Assembly: GCF_029338555.1 (NCBI RefSeq) | Contig: NZ_CP119989.1 | Span: 2,356,001 to 2,420,000 of the forward strand | From: Halobaculum marinum | GTDB taxonomy: Archaea > Halobacteriota > Halobacteria > Halobacteriales > Haloferacaceae | Length of the DNA stretch: 64,000 nt | Reading direction: 5' to 3' | Shown: piece after piece, positions 51,203-59,198 of the stretch | Layout of the letters: the number at the start of each line of letters is the position of its first letter | How positions within the stretch are numbered: the first letter of the stretch is position 1 | Notes under the pieces: model-generated | Databases searched by the model: none | What the model was told of the DNA's origin: nothing | The model's input: the letters and a program-made list of their open reading frames with translations, nothing else | Made by a program: the position numbers and the translations under genes

Positions 51203-52453
51203 ATGGCGACGTACCACATCGAGACCTACGGCTGTACGTCCAACCGGGGTGAGAGCCGCGAGATCGAGCGTCGGCTCCGGGACGGCGGCCACCGCCCCGT
51301 CGACGGACCCGCCGAGGCGGACGTGGCCATCCTCAACACCTGCACGGTCGTCGAGAAGACCGAGCGGAACATGCTGCGCCGCGCCGAGGAGCTGAGCGAG
51401 GAGACGGCCGACCTCATCGTCACGGGCTGTATGGCGCTCGCGCAGGGCGAGCAGTTCGCCGAGTCGGACGTCGACGCGCAGGTGCTCCACTGGGAGGACG
51501 TGCCGACGGCGGTGATGAACGGCGAGTGCCCCACGCCCACCGAGGGGACCGCCCCCGTCCTCGACGGGCAGGTCGGCATCCTCCCCATCGCCCGCGGCTG
51601 CATGAGCAACTGCTCGTACTGCATCACGAAGTTCGCGACCGGGCGCATCGACTCGCCGCCGGTCGCCGAGAACGTCGAGAAGGCCCGCGCGCTCGTCCAC
51701 GCGGGGGCGAAGGAGATCCGTGTGACGGGGCAGGATACGGGCGTCTACGGCTGGGACGAAGGTGAGCGGAAGCTCCCCGAACTGCTCGACCGTATCTGCG
51801 ACATCGACGGCGAGTTCCGCGTCCGTGTCGGGATGGCCAACCCCGGCGGCATCCACGGCATCCGTGAGGAGTTGGCCGACGTGTTCGCCCGCAACGAGAA
51901 GCTGTACGACTTCATCCACCTCCCGGTGCAGTCCGGAAGCGACGAGGTGCTCGAGGAGATGCGCCGCCAGCACCGCGTCGACGGCTTCCTCGACATCGTC
52001 GAGACGTTCGACGAGCGCCTCGACGAGTGGACGCTCTCGACGGACTTCATCGTCGGCTTCCCGACCGAGACGGACCACGACCACGAGCAGTCGATGGCGC
52101 TCCTCCGGGAGGTCCGTCCGGAGAAGGTGAACGTCACGCGCTTCTCGAAGCGCCCCGGCACCGAGGCCGCCGAGATGAAGGGGCTGGGTGGGCAGACGAA
52201 GAAGGACCGCTCGAAGGAGATGAGCGCCGCCAAGCGAGAGATCGTCGGCGAAGCGTACGAGGCGATGGTCGGCACCGAGCGCCACGTCCTCGTCGTCGAG
52301 GAGGGAACCGGCGACTCCGTGAAGTGCCGCGACGGCGCCTACCGGCAGGTGATCGTCCAACACGCCGACGACCACGGCGTCGAACCCGGCGATTTCCTCG
52401 ACGTGGAGATCACCGGCCAGAACACGATGTACGCGTTCGGCGAGCCGATCTGA
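51203..52453 (+). CDS. tRNA threonylcarbamoyladenosine methylthiotransferase (MtaB/e-MtaB type)
   Basis: The 416-residue radical-SAM enzyme adds a methylthio group to t6A37 of tRNAs that read ANN codons. The N-terminal UPF0004 domain has its three cluster Cys residues ('YGCTSNRGE', 'LNTCTVVEKTE', 'VTGCMALAQGE'), and the radical-SAM cluster is 'RGCMSNCSYCITKFATG'. The C-terminus ('TGDSVKCRDGAYRQVIVQ') is a TRAM RNA-binding domain. Domain order and length are typical of the archaeal/eukaryotic branch. Confidence 0.93.
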   Translation: MATYHIETYGCTSNRGESREIERRLRDGGHRPVDGPAEADVAILNTCTVVEKTERNMLRRAEELSEETADLIVTGCMALAQGEQFAESDVDAQVLHWEDVPTAVMNGECPTPTEGTAPVLDGQVGILPIARGCMSNCSYCITKFATGRIDSPPVAENVEKARALVHAGAKEIRVTGQDTGVYGWDEGERKLPELLDRICDIDGEFRVRVGMANPGGIHGIREELADVFARNEKLYDFIHLPVQSGSDEVLEEMRRQHRVDGFLDIVETFDERLDEWTLSTDFIVGFPTETDHDHEQSMALLREVRPEKVNVTRFSKRPGTEAAEMKGLGGQTKKDRSKEMSAAKREIVGEAYEAMVGTERHVLVVEEGTGDSVKCRDGAYRQVIVQHADDHGVEPGDFLDVEITGQNTMYAFGEPI

Positions 52454-52516
52454 GGGATCTGCGGCGACGACGCGACCACGCGCCGCGACCGTTTCTCGTG
52501 TCCGGGTACGTACCAG

Positions 52517-53134
52517 GTGCTCCACAAGAGCTATCCGCTCGTACTCGCAGGGTCTGGCGTGCACGACGCCCTCCAACAGACGGTCCGCGACGCCGCGAGC
52601 GTCGGGCTCGGCGTCCTCCTCGTCTCGTCGCTGTTGTTCGGGGTTACGGGGGTGTGGCCACCGATGGTCGCCGTCGAGTCCGGGAGCATGGAACCGCACA
52701 TGACGCGCGGCGACCTGATCGTCGTCGCGGACCCGACCCGCGACGGTGCGGGCACGGCGGCGGGGGTGGTGCCAGCCGCAGACGCCCCCGAAGCGACGCA
52801 GACCTTCGGTGCGGCGGGCGACGTGATCGTGTTCGACTCGCCGACGAAGCCGGGGTCGCCGATCATCCACCGCGCCCGCCTGTACGTCGAGCGAGGAGAG
52901 AACTGGTACGACGAGGCCGACCCGGCGGCACTCCCGCCGGGCGTCGACTCCTGTCGCGAACTCGCGGACTGCCCGGCGCCGTACGCGGGCTTCGTCACGA
53001 AAGGCGACGCGAACGAGCAGTACGACCAGGTGAACGGCAACTCACCGATCGTCCGCCCCAACCGGATCCGCGCGGAGGCGCACGCCCGGATCCCGCTGCT
53101 GGGCCACCTCAGACTGACCCTCACCGGCGCGTAG
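52517..53134 (+). CDS. Signal peptidase I (S26 family, archaeal type)
   Basis: The roughly 205-residue membrane protease removes Sec signal peptides outside the membrane. One hydrophobic helix ('VGLGVLLVSSLLFGVTG') is followed by 'VESGSMEPHMTRGDLIVV' with the catalytic Ser, and then 'PIIHRARLYVERGENWY', where archaeal and ER enzymes use His in place of the bacterial Lys. A late 'GFVTKGDANEQYDQ' carries a conserved Asp. The start is a GTG at 52517. An insert with Ala/Pro follows the first box. Confidence 0.9.
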   Translation: MLHKSYPLVLAGSGVHDALQQTVRDAASVGLGVLLVSSLLFGVTGVWPPMVAVESGSMEPHMTRGDLIVVADPTRDGAGTAAGVVPAADAPEATQTFGAAGDVIVFDSPTKPGSPIIHRARLYVERGENWYDEADPAALPPGVDSCRELADCPAPYAGFVTKGDANEQYDQVNGNSPIVRPNRIRAEAHARIPLLGHLRLTLTGA

Positions 53135-53183
53135 GCGGAGGGCGGCCACGGGATTCATGTTGGTTCGATACCAATAGTGGTCC

Positions 53184-53654
53184 ATGTCTCGGCCCCCCGC
53201 CGAGGGTAGACGGACGGACCTGGGATCGACGCGAACCGAGCGCACGCTGCGCGACGTCCTCCACGAACTCCCGGTCGACGCGCTCGTCCCAGACGGGTGG
53301 CTCGTCGGCACCGAGGTCGTCCAGTTCGAAGACCGTCTCCCCGCCGACGGCGTCACCCTCCGCCACGACGACTACGCCCGCGACCTCGTGATCACCAGCG
53401 CCGGCGCCGCCGCGGGGGAGGCGCTCGCGGTCCACGAGCGCGACCGGACGGCGGGAGACCGGACGGTCGTCGCGGGGGTAGCGACCGCCGGCGACGACGC
53501 CACCACGCTCCGCGATGGGCTTCGCGCGGCGGCGCGGGCGGCCGCTCGCATCGAGGGTGGCGAGACTGCGGACGGCGCCCCCCTCGGAGACGAGCCGTCG
53601 GCGACGCTCACCGAAGGATCCGGCGACGATGAACGACGACTCCACTTCTACTGA
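53184..53654 (+). CDS. Haloarchaeal hypothetical protein
   Basis: This 156-residue soluble protein has 'ERTLRDVLHELPVDALVPDGWLVGTEVVQFEDRLP' in its first third. A small alpha/beta region follows ('YARDLVITSAGAAAGEALAVHERD'), and then an Ala/Glu-rich tail. No family or catalytic motif is recognised. It lies 49 bases after the signal peptidase gene and ends tail-to-tail with the SDR gene. Confidence 0.68.
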   Translation: MSRPPAEGRRTDLGSTRTERTLRDVLHELPVDALVPDGWLVGTEVVQFEDRLPADGVTLRHDDYARDLVITSAGAAAGEALAVHERDRTAGDRTVVAGVATAGDDATTLRDGLRAAARAAARIEGGETADGAPLGDEPSATLTEGSGDDERRLHFY

Positions 53655-53682
53655 CCGACACCGGTGCTATGCTCGCGGTCGC

Positions 53683-54477
53683 TCAGGTGCTCGTCATGCC
53701 GCCGTCGACGACGAGCGACTCGCCCGTGACGTAGCTGGCCATGTCGCTGGCGAGGTACACCGCCGCGTCGGCCACCTCCTCCGGCTGGCCGAACCGACCG
53801 CTCGGGATGGTCGCGGCCATGCGCTGCTCCGTCTCGGTGCCCACGAGTTCCACGTCTTGCGTCGTCATCGCCGTCTCGACGAACCCGGGATGGATCGCGT
53901 TCACGCGGATCCCGGCGTCGCCGAGCGCGTCGGCGAGCGCGTAGGTGAACAGGCGCACCGCGCCCTTCGACATCGAGTAGGTGACGAGTCGTCCCTCGCC
54001 GCGGATGCCGGCGGCGCTGGACATGTTGATGATCACGGGGTGGGGGTCGTCGTCGTCGCGGTCCTCGCTGGCTGCGACCATCCGTTTCGCCGCCGCCTGC
54101 GCGCCGAAGTAGACGCCCTTCGCGTTCACGCCCATCAACTGGTCGAACTCGTCTTCGGTCGTCTCCAGGAAGTTCTCCGGGCGGTAGATGCCGGCGTTGT
54201 TCACCATCACGTCGACGCCGCCGAACTCGTCGGCCGCCGCGACGGCCGCCTCCAGGTCCGCTGGGTCGCGCACGTCGCACTCGACGAACGTCGCCTCGGC
54301 GTCGGTCTCGGCGGCGATCACCTCGTGGGTCGGCTCACCCCCCTCGCGGGGTTCCTCACGGACGTCCGCCACGACCACGTCCGCCCCCTCTTCGGCGTAG
54401 CGCCGGGCGATCGATCTGCCGTTCCCGCTCGCCGCACCCGTCACGACCGCCGTCCGTCCCGCGAGTAACGCTGTCAC
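53683..54477 (-). CDS. SDR-family oxidoreductase
   Basis: This 264-residue short-chain dehydrogenase has the cofactor motif 'TGAASGNGRSIA', 'MVNNAGIYRPEN' and the catalytic Ser...Tyr-x3-Lys in 'INMSSAAGIRG' and 'YSMSKGAVR'. The acidic 'VADVREE' after the second strand favours NAD(H). The C-terminal 'VYLASDMASYVTGESLVVDGG' is typical of classical SDRs such as 3-oxoacyl-ACP reductases or sugar dehydrogenases. The substrate is unknown. The start is the GTG at 54477. Confidence 0.93.
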   Translation of the reverse strand: MTALLAGRTAVVTGAASGNGRSIARRYAEEGADVVVADVREEPREGGEPTHEVIAAETDAEATFVECDVRDPADLEAAVAAADEFGGVDVMVNNAGIYRPENFLETTEDEFDQLMGVNAKGVYFGAQAAAKRMVAASEDRDDDDPHPVIINMSSAAGIRGEGRLVTYSMSKGAVRLFTYALADALGDAGIRVNAIHPGFVETAMTTQDVELVGTETEQRMAATIPSGRFGQPEEVADAAVYLASDMASYVTGESLVVDGGMTST

Positions 54478-54558
54478 AGTCGAGGGTGCGGTGGTCTGGT
54501 GAAAAGCGTTACCCGCAGTCGGGGTGGGTGGCGGCGCGTGCAGTCTGTCCGCGGCCCG

Positions 54559-55527
54559 TCAGCGGTCGGAGTCGGTGCCGTCCCGGAGCGGCTTCCCCTC
54601 GGCTCCGCCGGGTTCTCCGGCGGCGATCCGGGCGTCGTCGGCCTCCTTCCACTCGCCCAACTCCTTGGGGTCGACGTGGACGAACACGTCGTCGACGGCG
54701 GGGATCGCACGGACCGACTCGACGACCGCCGTCTCGATGTCGTGGGCCTCGAACAGCGAGCGCTCCCCTTCCACCTCGATGTGGAGGCTCACGTCGACCT
54801 CGGGGCCGACGTAGTGAGCGACCACGTCGTGTGCGCCGCGCACCTCCGGGTGCGACAGCGCGCGGTCGAGAATCTCCTCGCGGAGGTCCTCCGGCGGGGC
54901 TGCGCCGACGAGGTAGCCCACGTTGTCGCGTACGATCTCGTACCCCGTGTACAGGATCCCGACCGAGACGGCCAGCGCCGCGAGGGCGTCGAGCGCTGGA
55001 TAGCCGGCCACCGCGCCGGCCACCCCCACCAGCGCCGCGGTCGCGGTGAGCGTGTCGTTGCGATTGTCCAGCGCCGTCGCGACGAGCGCCGGCGAGTCGT
55101 GCTCGTCGCCGACGCTGAGGCAGTAGCGGTAGAGGAGGAGCTTCACGACGCCACTGGCGACGAGCACGCCCACCGCGAGCGGCCCGCCAGTGAACGCCCG
55201 AGGCGGACCGGGGAACAACAACGCGGTCGCGCCCGAGTAAGCGACGCCGATGCCGGCGACCAGCACGCCGGCGGCGACGAACAGCGAGACGAACGGCTCG
55301 ATGCGCTCGTGGCCGTGCGGGTGCTCGAAGTCCGGCGGCTGGGTCGTGAGGTACAGGCCCGCGAGCACGACCGCCGAGTACGCCACGTCGGCGATGGAGT
55401 TGACCGCCTCCGACCCGACCGCGAGGCTGCCCGTCGCGTACCAGACGCTCGCCTTCGCGACCGCGAGGACGAGGTTGGCGACGAGTATCACGACGCCGAC
55501 GCGGCGGACGGCGGCCTTGCGGCTCAT
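54559..55527 (-). CDS. Cation diffusion facilitator transporter, Mn-type motif
   Basis: The 322-residue CDF protein has about six transmembrane helices and a C-terminal metallochaperone-like domain ('GAHDVVAHYVGPEVDVSLHIEVEGE'). The transport site is read from two boxes: N43-x3-D47 in helix 2 ('AVNSIADVAY') and D154-x3-D158 in helix 5 ('TALDNRNDTL'). The N-D/D-D set is the pattern described for manganese exporters, while zinc members usually have His in the helix-5 box. A short His-rich loop ('EHPHGH') is present. It exports divalent cations in exchange for protons. The Mn preference is an inference. Confidence 0.9.
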   Translation of the reverse strand: MSRKAAVRRVGVVILVANLVLAVAKASVWYATGSLAVGSEAVNSIADVAYSAVVLAGLYLTTQPPDFEHPHGHERIEPFVSLFVAAGVLVAGIGVAYSGATALLFPGPPRAFTGGPLAVGVLVASGVVKLLLYRYCLSVGDEHDSPALVATALDNRNDTLTATAALVGVAGAVAGYPALDALAALAVSVGILYTGYEIVRDNVGYLVGAAPPEDLREEILDRALSHPEVRGAHDVVAHYVGPEVDVSLHIEVEGERSLFEAHDIETAVVESVRAIPAVDDVFVHVDPKELGEWKEADDARIAAGEPGGAEGKPLRDGTDSDR

Positions 55528-55576
55528 GGGTGGTGTGGAACCGCGGGGACCAAAAGCGACCCCTTCCGTCGCGGCG

Positions 55577-55840
55577 TTACGCGGGCGACGTCGAGTCGCG
55601 CACCTGGCGCAGCGCCGGGATCAGCACCCAGAACGTGAGGGCGCCGATGATCGCCGTCCAGAAGAACACGTCGTTGAGGAAGATGCCGATGGCGTCGAAC
55701 ACCGTGTTCGGCTCCGGCGGCGCCGCGATGAGCTGTTTGGGGCTCTCGAACCCCGGCGTCCGGTACCAACCCGCGAGCACCATCCACGCGAGGCCCGCGC
55801 CACAGAAGAGGGCCATGCCCTTGATGAACTCGTCTGCCAT
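55577..55840 (-). CDS. Two-helix membrane subunit of the cytochrome b cluster (DUF7314-like)
   Basis: The 87-residue protein has two transmembrane helices ('GMALFCGAGLAWMVLAGWY' and 'FFWTAIIGALTFWVLIPAL') separated by a polar loop. It starts four bases after the upstream gene ends. Small proteins of this kind accompany the split cytochrome b genes in haloarchaea and probably stabilise the complex, but no cofactor motif is visible. I do not know a confirmed function. Confidence 0.75.
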   Translation of the reverse strand: MADEFIKGMALFCGAGLAWMVLAGWYRTPGFESPKQLIAAPPEPNTVFDAIGIFLNDVFFWTAIIGALTFWVLIPALRQVRDSTSPA

Positions 55841-55844
55841 TGTG

Positions 55845-56315
55845 CTACTGTTCGGCGTCGTCGTCTTGAGAGTTTCCGTTCCCGCCGGTCATGCCCGCCG
55901 CACGGAACCGCGATCCGAGTACGTACACACCCGCGCCGAACGCGATCAGACCGAGGCCGAGCACGGAGAACAGCGCGGTCAGGAACGTCTCGGGCGGGAC
56001 GAACCCCACCGCGCCGAACACACCGACGACGAACCGACGGGTGAGCGACACCTGCAGCGTCGCCGCGTCGAGCATCACGAACCCGAGTACGACCGACACG
56101 ACCGCCGTCAGCGTGGAGTACGCCGTGATCCGCTTGTACAGCGCGATGGGAACGACCACGTCGCGGGCGCGACCCTCGCCGCTGGCGACCGGGCGGTCCG
56201 GCTCCGTCGGCGAGTCGCTCGACTCCGCCGCGCCCCCGCCGTCTGCCGCCGCGGTCGTCGCGGAGTCGTCGTCGACCGGCGTCGCGGACCCGCGGTCGCT
56301 CGGCATCTCGCTCAT
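55845..56315 (-). CDS. Membrane subunit of the cytochrome b cluster (DUF7315-like)
   Basis: The 156-residue protein has an acidic, disordered N-terminus of about 50 residues, followed by two to three transmembrane helices ('AYSTLTAVVSVVLGFVMLDAATL', 'FLTALFSVLGLGLIAFGAGVYVLG') and a polar tail. No heme or metal ligands stand out. It is on the same strand as the cytochrome genes but separated from them by 197 bases that contain a tandem repeat. It is therefore either a second unit or the distal part of the operon. Confidence 0.75.
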   Translation of the reverse strand: MSEMPSDRGSATPVDDDSATTAAADGGGAAESSDSPTEPDRPVASGEGRARDVVVPIALYKRITAYSTLTAVVSVVLGFVMLDAATLQVSLTRRFVVGVFGAVGFVPPETFLTALFSVLGLGLIAFGAGVYVLGSRFRAAGMTGGNGNSQDDDAEQ

Positions 56316-56365
56316 GGTCGAACGGAGGGGCCGGACCGTACTATGTCCTGCGGCATCGCGTCGTC

Positions 56366-56433
56366 GCCGAAGTGAGGCCATCGCCTGAGCGGGGCCGTCG
56401 CCGGAGCGGGGCCGTCGCCGAAGCTGGGCCGTC
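56366..56433. repeat. Four tandem copies of a 17-bp repeat
   Basis: Units at 56366-56382, 56383-56399, 56400-56416 and 56417-56433 follow the pattern GCCGRAGCGGGGCCGTC with a few changes. The array fills most of the non-coding gap between the cytochrome b C-terminal gene and the DUF7315-like gene. It could form structured RNA in a shared transcript. Confidence 0.72.
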
Positions 56434-56512
56434 GCTGGCGGCGAGTTCGCGGTCGGCGAGAGAACGAATTGACGGTCGAAACGAAGAGTCGGGACCGGAC
56501 GACCGGGGGCGC

Positions 56513-57277
56513 TTACTTCGGGGGGCGCAGCCGGTAGTACCGGCGGTTGAGGTCGTACATGTACCCCTCGCGCATCGTCTTGAGCACCGCGTACGTGACG
56601 ATGCCCATGATGGGCGGCACGAAGAACGTCAGGTCGAACAGCAGGTCGACGTTCATCGGCATGAGGTTCTTGACGGACAGCATCGACAGCGTGAACGCGA
56701 GGCCGATGCCGAACACGCCGACGGCCGCCCAGAACGGCTGCTCGACGGGCCGGCGCGCCGACCCCTTGTTGATGAAGGGGACGACGGCGATGGCGCCGAC
56801 GACGATACCGTTCGCGAGCACGCCGTACGTGCGGTCGGCCATCAGCTTCTGCCCGCCGAGGATGGCGAGCTCGGGGTTGAGCGGGCCGAGCTTGAGCAGG
56901 CCGAACGACCAGTAGAGGTACCAGTCGGGCAGGATGATCGCCGGCGTCGAGTTCGGGTTCGCCGGGTCGCCGATGTGCGGCGGCAGCGTCGCCGACAGGA
57001 AGATGATCATGCCGACGAAGAAGCTCGTCAACGCGAGGTTGCGAACCGTCTCGTGGGGCCACGTCGGGAACGCGAGCACGTCGCGCTCGACGTAGTCGGA
57101 CTCACGACGCAGCGACTCGTCTTCGCTGCGAGCGCGCTCGAAGTACTCGTACGTCAGCCGGGAGAGCCCCTCCGTGCGCTCCTTGCGCTCGCGCCACGTC
57201 GGGGTCTCGTCGTCCGGCGCGACGATGCCCGTTCCGCCGTCCGTTTCCACGTCTTGGGTGTCGTTGTCTTCGCTCAT
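56513..57277 (-). CDS. petD: Cytochrome b C-terminal subunit (subunit IV/PetD-like)
   Basis: The 254-residue protein matches the C-terminal part of cytochrome b, with about five to six hydrophobic helices (three to four in the classical subunit IV). The quinol-oxidation motif reads 'ILPDWYLYWSFGLLKLGP', that is PDWY in place of PEWY, a form found in menaquinol-using complexes. A cytoplasmic N-terminal region of about 85 charged residues precedes the helices, which is longer than in cyanobacteria. It starts seven bases after the cytochrome b6-like gene. The two make a split cytochrome b, as known for one of the haloarchaeal complexes. Confidence 0.9.
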   Translation of the reverse strand: MSEDNDTQDVETDGGTGIVAPDDETPTWRERKERTEGLSRLTYEYFERARSEDESLRRESDYVERDVLAFPTWPHETVRNLALTSFFVGMIIFLSATLPPHIGDPANPNSTPAIILPDWYLYWSFGLLKLGPLNPELAILGGQKLMADRTYGVLANGIVVGAIAVVPFINKGSARRPVEQPFWAAVGVFGIGLAFTLSMLSVKNLMPMNVDLLFDLTFFVPPIMGIVTYAVLKTMREGYMYDLNRRYYRLRPPK

Positions 57278-57284
57278 TGTTGGA

Positions 57285-58091
57285 TCAGTGCGGCTCCGCG
57301 ATGCCCTGCACCCACACGATGCCGATGTGGATCGCGATGAGGGTGGTCACCACGAACGGGAGCAGGAACACGTGGAGGATGTACATTCGCTGGAGCGTCG
57401 CCTGGCTCAGCGAGAAGCCGCCGAACAGCAGTTGGGCGACCCACTCGCCGATGAGGGGGATCGAGAGGCTCATCTCGACGCCGATCTGGCCGGCCCAGAA
57501 CGCCAGCTGGTCCCACGGCAGGAGGTATCCGGAGTACCCGAACACCATCGTCAGCGAGATGAGCACGATGCCGAGCAGCCAGTTCAGTTCGCGCGGCTCC
57601 TTGTACGCGCCCGTGAAGTACACACGGAGCATGTGCAGGAACACCGCAGCGGTCATCACCTGCGCGGACCACCGGTGGATGGAGCGCAGCATGAAACCGA
57701 ACTGGAGGTCGCGCATGATGAACGCGATCTGGCTGTAGGCGATGGACGCCTCACCCGGCCCCGCCGACCCGACCGCGGGCACGTAGTAGAACCCGAGTAA
57801 GGCGCCGGAGATGGCCGCCACGACGTACGCGAGGGTACTGAAGAACCCGAGCGTGTACAGGGCGTACCAGTACCAGAACTTGTTGTCGAGGTCGTACTGT
57901 TCGGTGTGGGACTTCGGCATCTGGAGGTTCGACCGGTAGTACAGCGACTCCAGCAGTTCGAGGTAGTCGACGATGCGGAGACGCTTGTCGACCCAGATGA
58001 GCGCGGTGAGGAACGTCGCCTCCACCGGCGTGAGGTCCTTGCTATCCAGCCAGTTCTTGTGGTCGTACTCGTCTTTCTTTTCCAGACTCAT
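57285..58091 (-). CDS. petB: Cytochrome b N-terminal subunit (cytochrome b6-like, PetB)
   Basis: The 268-residue protein has four main transmembrane helices carrying two heme-b sites. The paired His residues are in 'SIHRWSAQVMTAAVFLHMLRVY' (helix B) and in 'YILHVFLLPFVVTTLIAIHIG' (helix D). 'GYSGYLLPWDQLAFWAG' is the conserved quinone-site loop. It oxidises quinol and passes electrons across the membrane in a Rieske/cytochrome b-type complex. It sits between a small membrane subunit and the C-terminal half, with gaps of only four and seven bases. Confidence 0.94.
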   Translation of the reverse strand: MSLEKKDEYDHKNWLDSKDLTPVEATFLTALIWVDKRLRIVDYLELLESLYYRSNLQMPKSHTEQYDLDNKFWYWYALYTLGFFSTLAYVVAAISGALLGFYYVPAVGSAGPGEASIAYSQIAFIMRDLQFGFMLRSIHRWSAQVMTAAVFLHMLRVYFTGAYKEPRELNWLLGIVLISLTMVFGYSGYLLPWDQLAFWAGQIGVEMSLSIPLIGEWVAQLLFGGFSLSQATLQRMYILHVFLLPFVVTTLIAIHIGIVWVQGIAEPH

Positions 58092-58095
58092 CCTT

Positions 58096-58482
58096 TCACC
58101 GTTTGTAGTAGGGGTAGACCGCGCGCTTGACCTGCTCCCACGCGTCGGTGCCGAGGGTCTCCCCGTCGACGTCCTCCTCGCGGATGTAGAGGTCTTCCCA
58201 CTTGCGACGTCGCTTCTTCACGATCATGACGTCCGGGAGGAACTCCTTGCGGTACAGCGCGAGGATGAACGCGAGGTCAATGAATATCACAGCGAGGATG
58301 CCGCCGAGGAACATGTTCCCCGTGTCCGAGAGGCCCCACCCGTTGACGAGGCCGTAGGTGAACATGAACACGAAGACGATCTCGACGACCGTCAGCAAGA
58401 CGATCGCGATCGCCGCGGCGGTGCTCTCGCGCGCCGGTTCGTAGCGGTGGATGTCGCCGTAGGTGGATCCGGTACTGGACAT
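58096..58482 (-). CDS. Small membrane subunit of the cytochrome b cluster (DUF7318-like)
   Basis: The 128-residue protein has two transmembrane helices ('AAAIAIVLLTVVEIVFVFMFTYG' and 'MFLGGILAVIFIDLAFILALY') and a positively charged cytoplasmic tail rich in Lys/Arg ('VIVKKRRRKWEDLYI'). No Cys or His pair suitable for a cofactor is present. It lies three bases after the blue-copper gene and four before cytochrome b, so it is surely part of the same operon. Confidence 0.8.
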   Translation of the reverse strand: MSSTGSTYGDIHRYEPARESTAAAIAIVLLTVVEIVFVFMFTYGLVNGWGLSDTGNMFLGGILAVIFIDLAFILALYRKEFLPDVMIVKKRRRKWEDLYIREEDVDGETLGTDAWEQVKRAVYPYYKR

Positions 58483-58485
58483 GGA

Positions 58486-59121
58486 TTACCTCCCCGTCCC
58501 CGTGTGTGCAGACTCCCCGTACTTCACCAGGTAGAACGTGAAGATCACGCTCATGATGATGCCGAGGATGGTCGCGGCGCCGACCCAGTGAGCCTGGATC
58601 GCGACGCCGAGTTCGTGCAGTTCTTTCGGACCGCCACCGCCGCCGGCAGACACCGTGGGCACCTCCTCGCCGACCGCGATGGCGCCGAGCATCCCGAGCG
58701 AGCGGTGCGGGTCACAGTAGTACGTGTAGATCCCGCCGGACTCGAACGTCACCTCGAACGAGAACCCGGAGCCCTCCAGCGGCTCGTGGCCGGAGACGCT
58801 CCCGGGGTTGTCGTCGAAGATCACGTTGTGTCCGTCGGAGGACCACTCGAACACGACGGTCGTGCCGGTGTCGATCCACAGTTCCGTCGGCAGGAACGCG
58901 AGGCCCCCGCCGCCGCCGACGTCCACGGTCACTTCCGACTCGCCGCGGGCGTCGAGATACTCGCCACCCTCGGCGCCGTCGGTGTAGCCGCCGAAGTCGG
59001 GCTTCTGGCCGCCGCCACCGCCCTCTTCCTGGGCCGTCGCGGTGCCGGCCGTCGCGGTCGCGCCCGCCCCGAGGGCGGCCGTCGCACCACCGGCCTGTCG
59101 CATAAAGTCCCGCCTCTTCAT
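58486..59121 (-). CDS. Membrane-anchored halocyanin-like blue copper protein
   Basis: The 211-residue protein has a Tat signal ('MKRRDFMRQAGGATAALGAG'), then a plastocyanin-type domain with the type-1 copper ligands His in 'SDGHNVIFDD' and Cys, His and Met in 'YYCDPHRSLGM'. A C-terminal transmembrane helix follows ('VGAATILGIIMSVIFTFYLV'). It should be folded in the cytoplasm, exported and anchored on the outer face. It is the first gene of the cytochrome b operon and is the likely electron acceptor, sitting where other operons encode a Rieske protein. The ATG at 59121 begins the twin-arginine motif. Confidence 0.92.
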   Translation of the reverse strand: MKRRDFMRQAGGATAALGAGATATAGTATAQEEGGGGGQKPDFGGYTDGAEGGEYLDARGESEVTVDVGGGGGLAFLPTELWIDTGTTVVFEWSSDGHNVIFDDNPGSVSGHEPLEGSGFSFEVTFESGGIYTYYCDPHRSLGMLGAIAVGEEVPTVSAGGGGGPKELHELGVAIQAHWVGAATILGIIMSVIFTFYLVKYGESAHTGTGR

Positions 59122-59150
59122 CGGTAGTGAACGGTCGGGGTTGGTCGCGC

Positions 59151-59155
59151 ATAAA
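59151..59155 (-). promoter_or_regulatory. Putative TATA box of the blue-copper/cytochrome b operon
   Basis: On the minus strand GGGTTTATGCG covers 59148-59158, with the TTTAT core 30-34 bases before the start at 59121. It is the only AT-rich spot in the 77-base gap. Confidence 0.5.
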
Positions 59156-59198
59156 CCCACCGACCTCACGCCCGCGCCGTACGCCGCACAACGCCCCG

